From: Dehalococcoidia bacterium UBA5627
Lineage (GTDB): Bacteria > Chloroflexota > Dehalococcoidia > Dehalococcoidales > UBA5627
Direction: 5' to 3'
DNA length: 5,892 nt
Assembly: GCA_002421585.1 (NCBI GenBank)
Contig: DIKD01000092.1
Coordinates: 1-5,892, forward strand
Within the stretch, counting starts at the first letter, position 1. Each line of letters begins with the position of its first letter. Below are positions 4,961 through 5,892 of the stretch, in pieces. Under the pieces are notes generated by a model. That model had not been told where the DNA came from and searched no databases. It was given only the letters and a program-made list of their open reading frames with translations. A program made the translations under genes and the position numbers.

Positions 4961-5892
4961 TTAAGATTTTTTATGTGTACACAGATTATTGACTTTTTCA
5001 GTGCCGCAGGCGTTGCAGGGATGGTCGCGGCAATCCGGGGTTTCTTTCTCGTCAAGCGCCCGTTTGTACTCTCGCTTTAAAAATTCTACGGAAACACCGG
5101 TATCTATGTGTCCCCAGGGAAGCGGTTCGTCCGGTTGTATTTCCCTTTGAGTATAGAAATAGGGATCTATTCCTTGCTCGCGGAAGGCTTCCTCCCAAAT
5201 ATCGAATTTGAAATGCTCGCCCCACCCGTCGAAATAAGCCCCCATCTGCCAGGCACGATAAATAACTCTCCCCAACCTGCGGTCCCCGCGCGAAATGACG
5301 GCTTCCAAAAGGCTCCTGGGATAGTCCTGCCACGAAGGGTTTATATCTTTTCTCTGCAGGCTGTTTTTTAAGATGTTTTGCTTGTGTTTTATGTTCTCTT
5401 CGCAGTCCATCGCTACCCACTGGAAAGGCGTATGCGGTTTGGGCACAAAGGTTGATAAACTAAGTCTTATATTTGGTTTTCTACCGGATATGCCTCTGCC
5501 GACGGCGCCGATTTTTTCCACCAGTTCGATGATGCCGTAAATGTCATCATCGGTTTCTGTGGGTAACCCAAGCATGAAATAGAGCTTAAGGCTTTTCCAT
5601 CCTCTTTCGAAAGCGGCAGACAAGGTGTCAAGTACTTCCTGCTCAGGTATGCACTTGTTAATGACCCGCTGCAATCTCTGGGTGCCGGCTTCGGGGGCAA
5701 AGGTTAAGCCCGATTTTCTGCCGGTCGGCAGCGAGGATATCAGCCTTACAGAATCCACCATTAATCTCAGACTGGGAAGCGATAAGGATATATTTCCTTC
5801 ACCGTATCGGTCAACCATCTTTTCTACCAGTTTATCGATTTCGTGGTAGTCGCTTGTACTGAGAGAAACGAGTGCTATTTCATCGTAACCGG
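4961..5892 (-). CDS. TIGR03960-type B12-binding/radical SAM protein, C-terminal 309 residues
   Basis: The open frame continues to the window edge, so the N-terminal part is missing, including any cobalamin-binding domain and the CxxxCxxC cluster motif. The visible part begins TGYDEIALVSLSTSDYHEI, the middle of the radical SAM barrel. Signatures I associate with the TIGR03960 family follow: FAPEAGTQRLQRVINK, LKLYFMLGLPTETDDD and SLSTFVPKPHTPFQW. Next comes a helical C-terminal region with RAWQMGAYFDGW and DEPLPWGHIDTGVS. The C-terminus carries a cysteine cluster, DCRDHPCNACG, plus a last cysteine near the stop, as is usual in the family. The substrate of this family is not established to my knowledge. 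In many bacteria such a gene neighbours a DUF2344 (TIGR03936) gene; here a ferredoxin gene follows instead. ATG 5818 is an internal methionine, not the start. Confidence 0.9.
   Translation of the reverse strand, partial: GYDEIALVSLSTSDYHEIDKLVEKMVDRYGEGNISLSLPSLRLMVDSVRLISSLPTGRKSGLTFAPEAGTQRLQRVINKCIPEQEVLDTLSAAFERGWKSLKLYFMLGLPTETDDDIYGIIELVEKIGAVGRGISGRKPNIRLSLSTFVPKPHTPFQWVAMDCEENIKHKQNILKNSLQRKDINPSWQDYPRSLLEAVISRGDRRLGRVIYRAWQMGAYFDGWGEHFKFDIWEEAFREQGIDPYFYTQREIQPDEPLPWGHIDTGVSVEFLKREYKRALDEKETPDCRDHPCNACGTEKVNNLCTHKKS

Noticed and set aside
4991..5001. GACTTTTTCAG identical to part of the right end of the MITE-like element
   Set aside because: It lies in the conserved-length C-terminus of the radical SAM gene, with no partner end or direct repeat; an 11-nt AT-rich match is likely chance.

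Overview
The window looks like a piece of the chromosome of an anaerobic bacterium. The evidence is a low-potential 2[4Fe-4S] ferredoxin, a large radical SAM protein, and moderate base composition with clear Shine-Dalgarno sites. The combination would fit an uncultured Chloroflexota (Dehalococcoidia-like) or a clostridial relative, but this assignment is a low-confidence inference because nothing here is lineage-diagnostic by eye.

Layout. (1) Positions 2-2236, + strand: DNA gyrase subunit A, missing about 74 N-terminal residues at the window edge, followed by a strong hairpin terminator (2263-2298). (2) Positions 4661 down to 2310, - strand: an apparent three-gene unit of ECF-type sigma factor, single-pass membrane protein (probable anti-sigma) and secreted beta/gamma-crystallin-like protein. 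It converges on gyrA at the shared terminator. (3) Positions 5892 down to 4680, - strand: the 3' part of a TIGR03960-type radical SAM gene, then a 59-residue ferredoxin gene 30 nt downstream, then a terminator.

The main discovery is in the third gene of the sigma unit. Its signal-peptide coding region is split by a 100-bp element with about 20-bp imperfect terminal inverted repeats (TIRs), flanked by a 3-bp direct repeat (TAA on the + strand). It looks like a MITE of IS5-type. Removing the element plus one TAA copy (103 bp) rejoins two reading frames exactly. This restores a textbook signal peptide ahead of a domain with two NDxxSS calcium-binding motifs, so the gene as sequenced is a recent insertional pseudogene.

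The second discovery is a pair of near-identical promoter-like elements on the - strand, TGCAAC-16 nt-GGTTATCC. One lies just upstream of the sigma gene. The other lies upstream of the membrane-protein gene and overlaps the last codons of the sigma gene. They are good candidates for autoregulated ECF promoters. Both sit only 12-13 nt from the annotated start codons, implying very short leaders.
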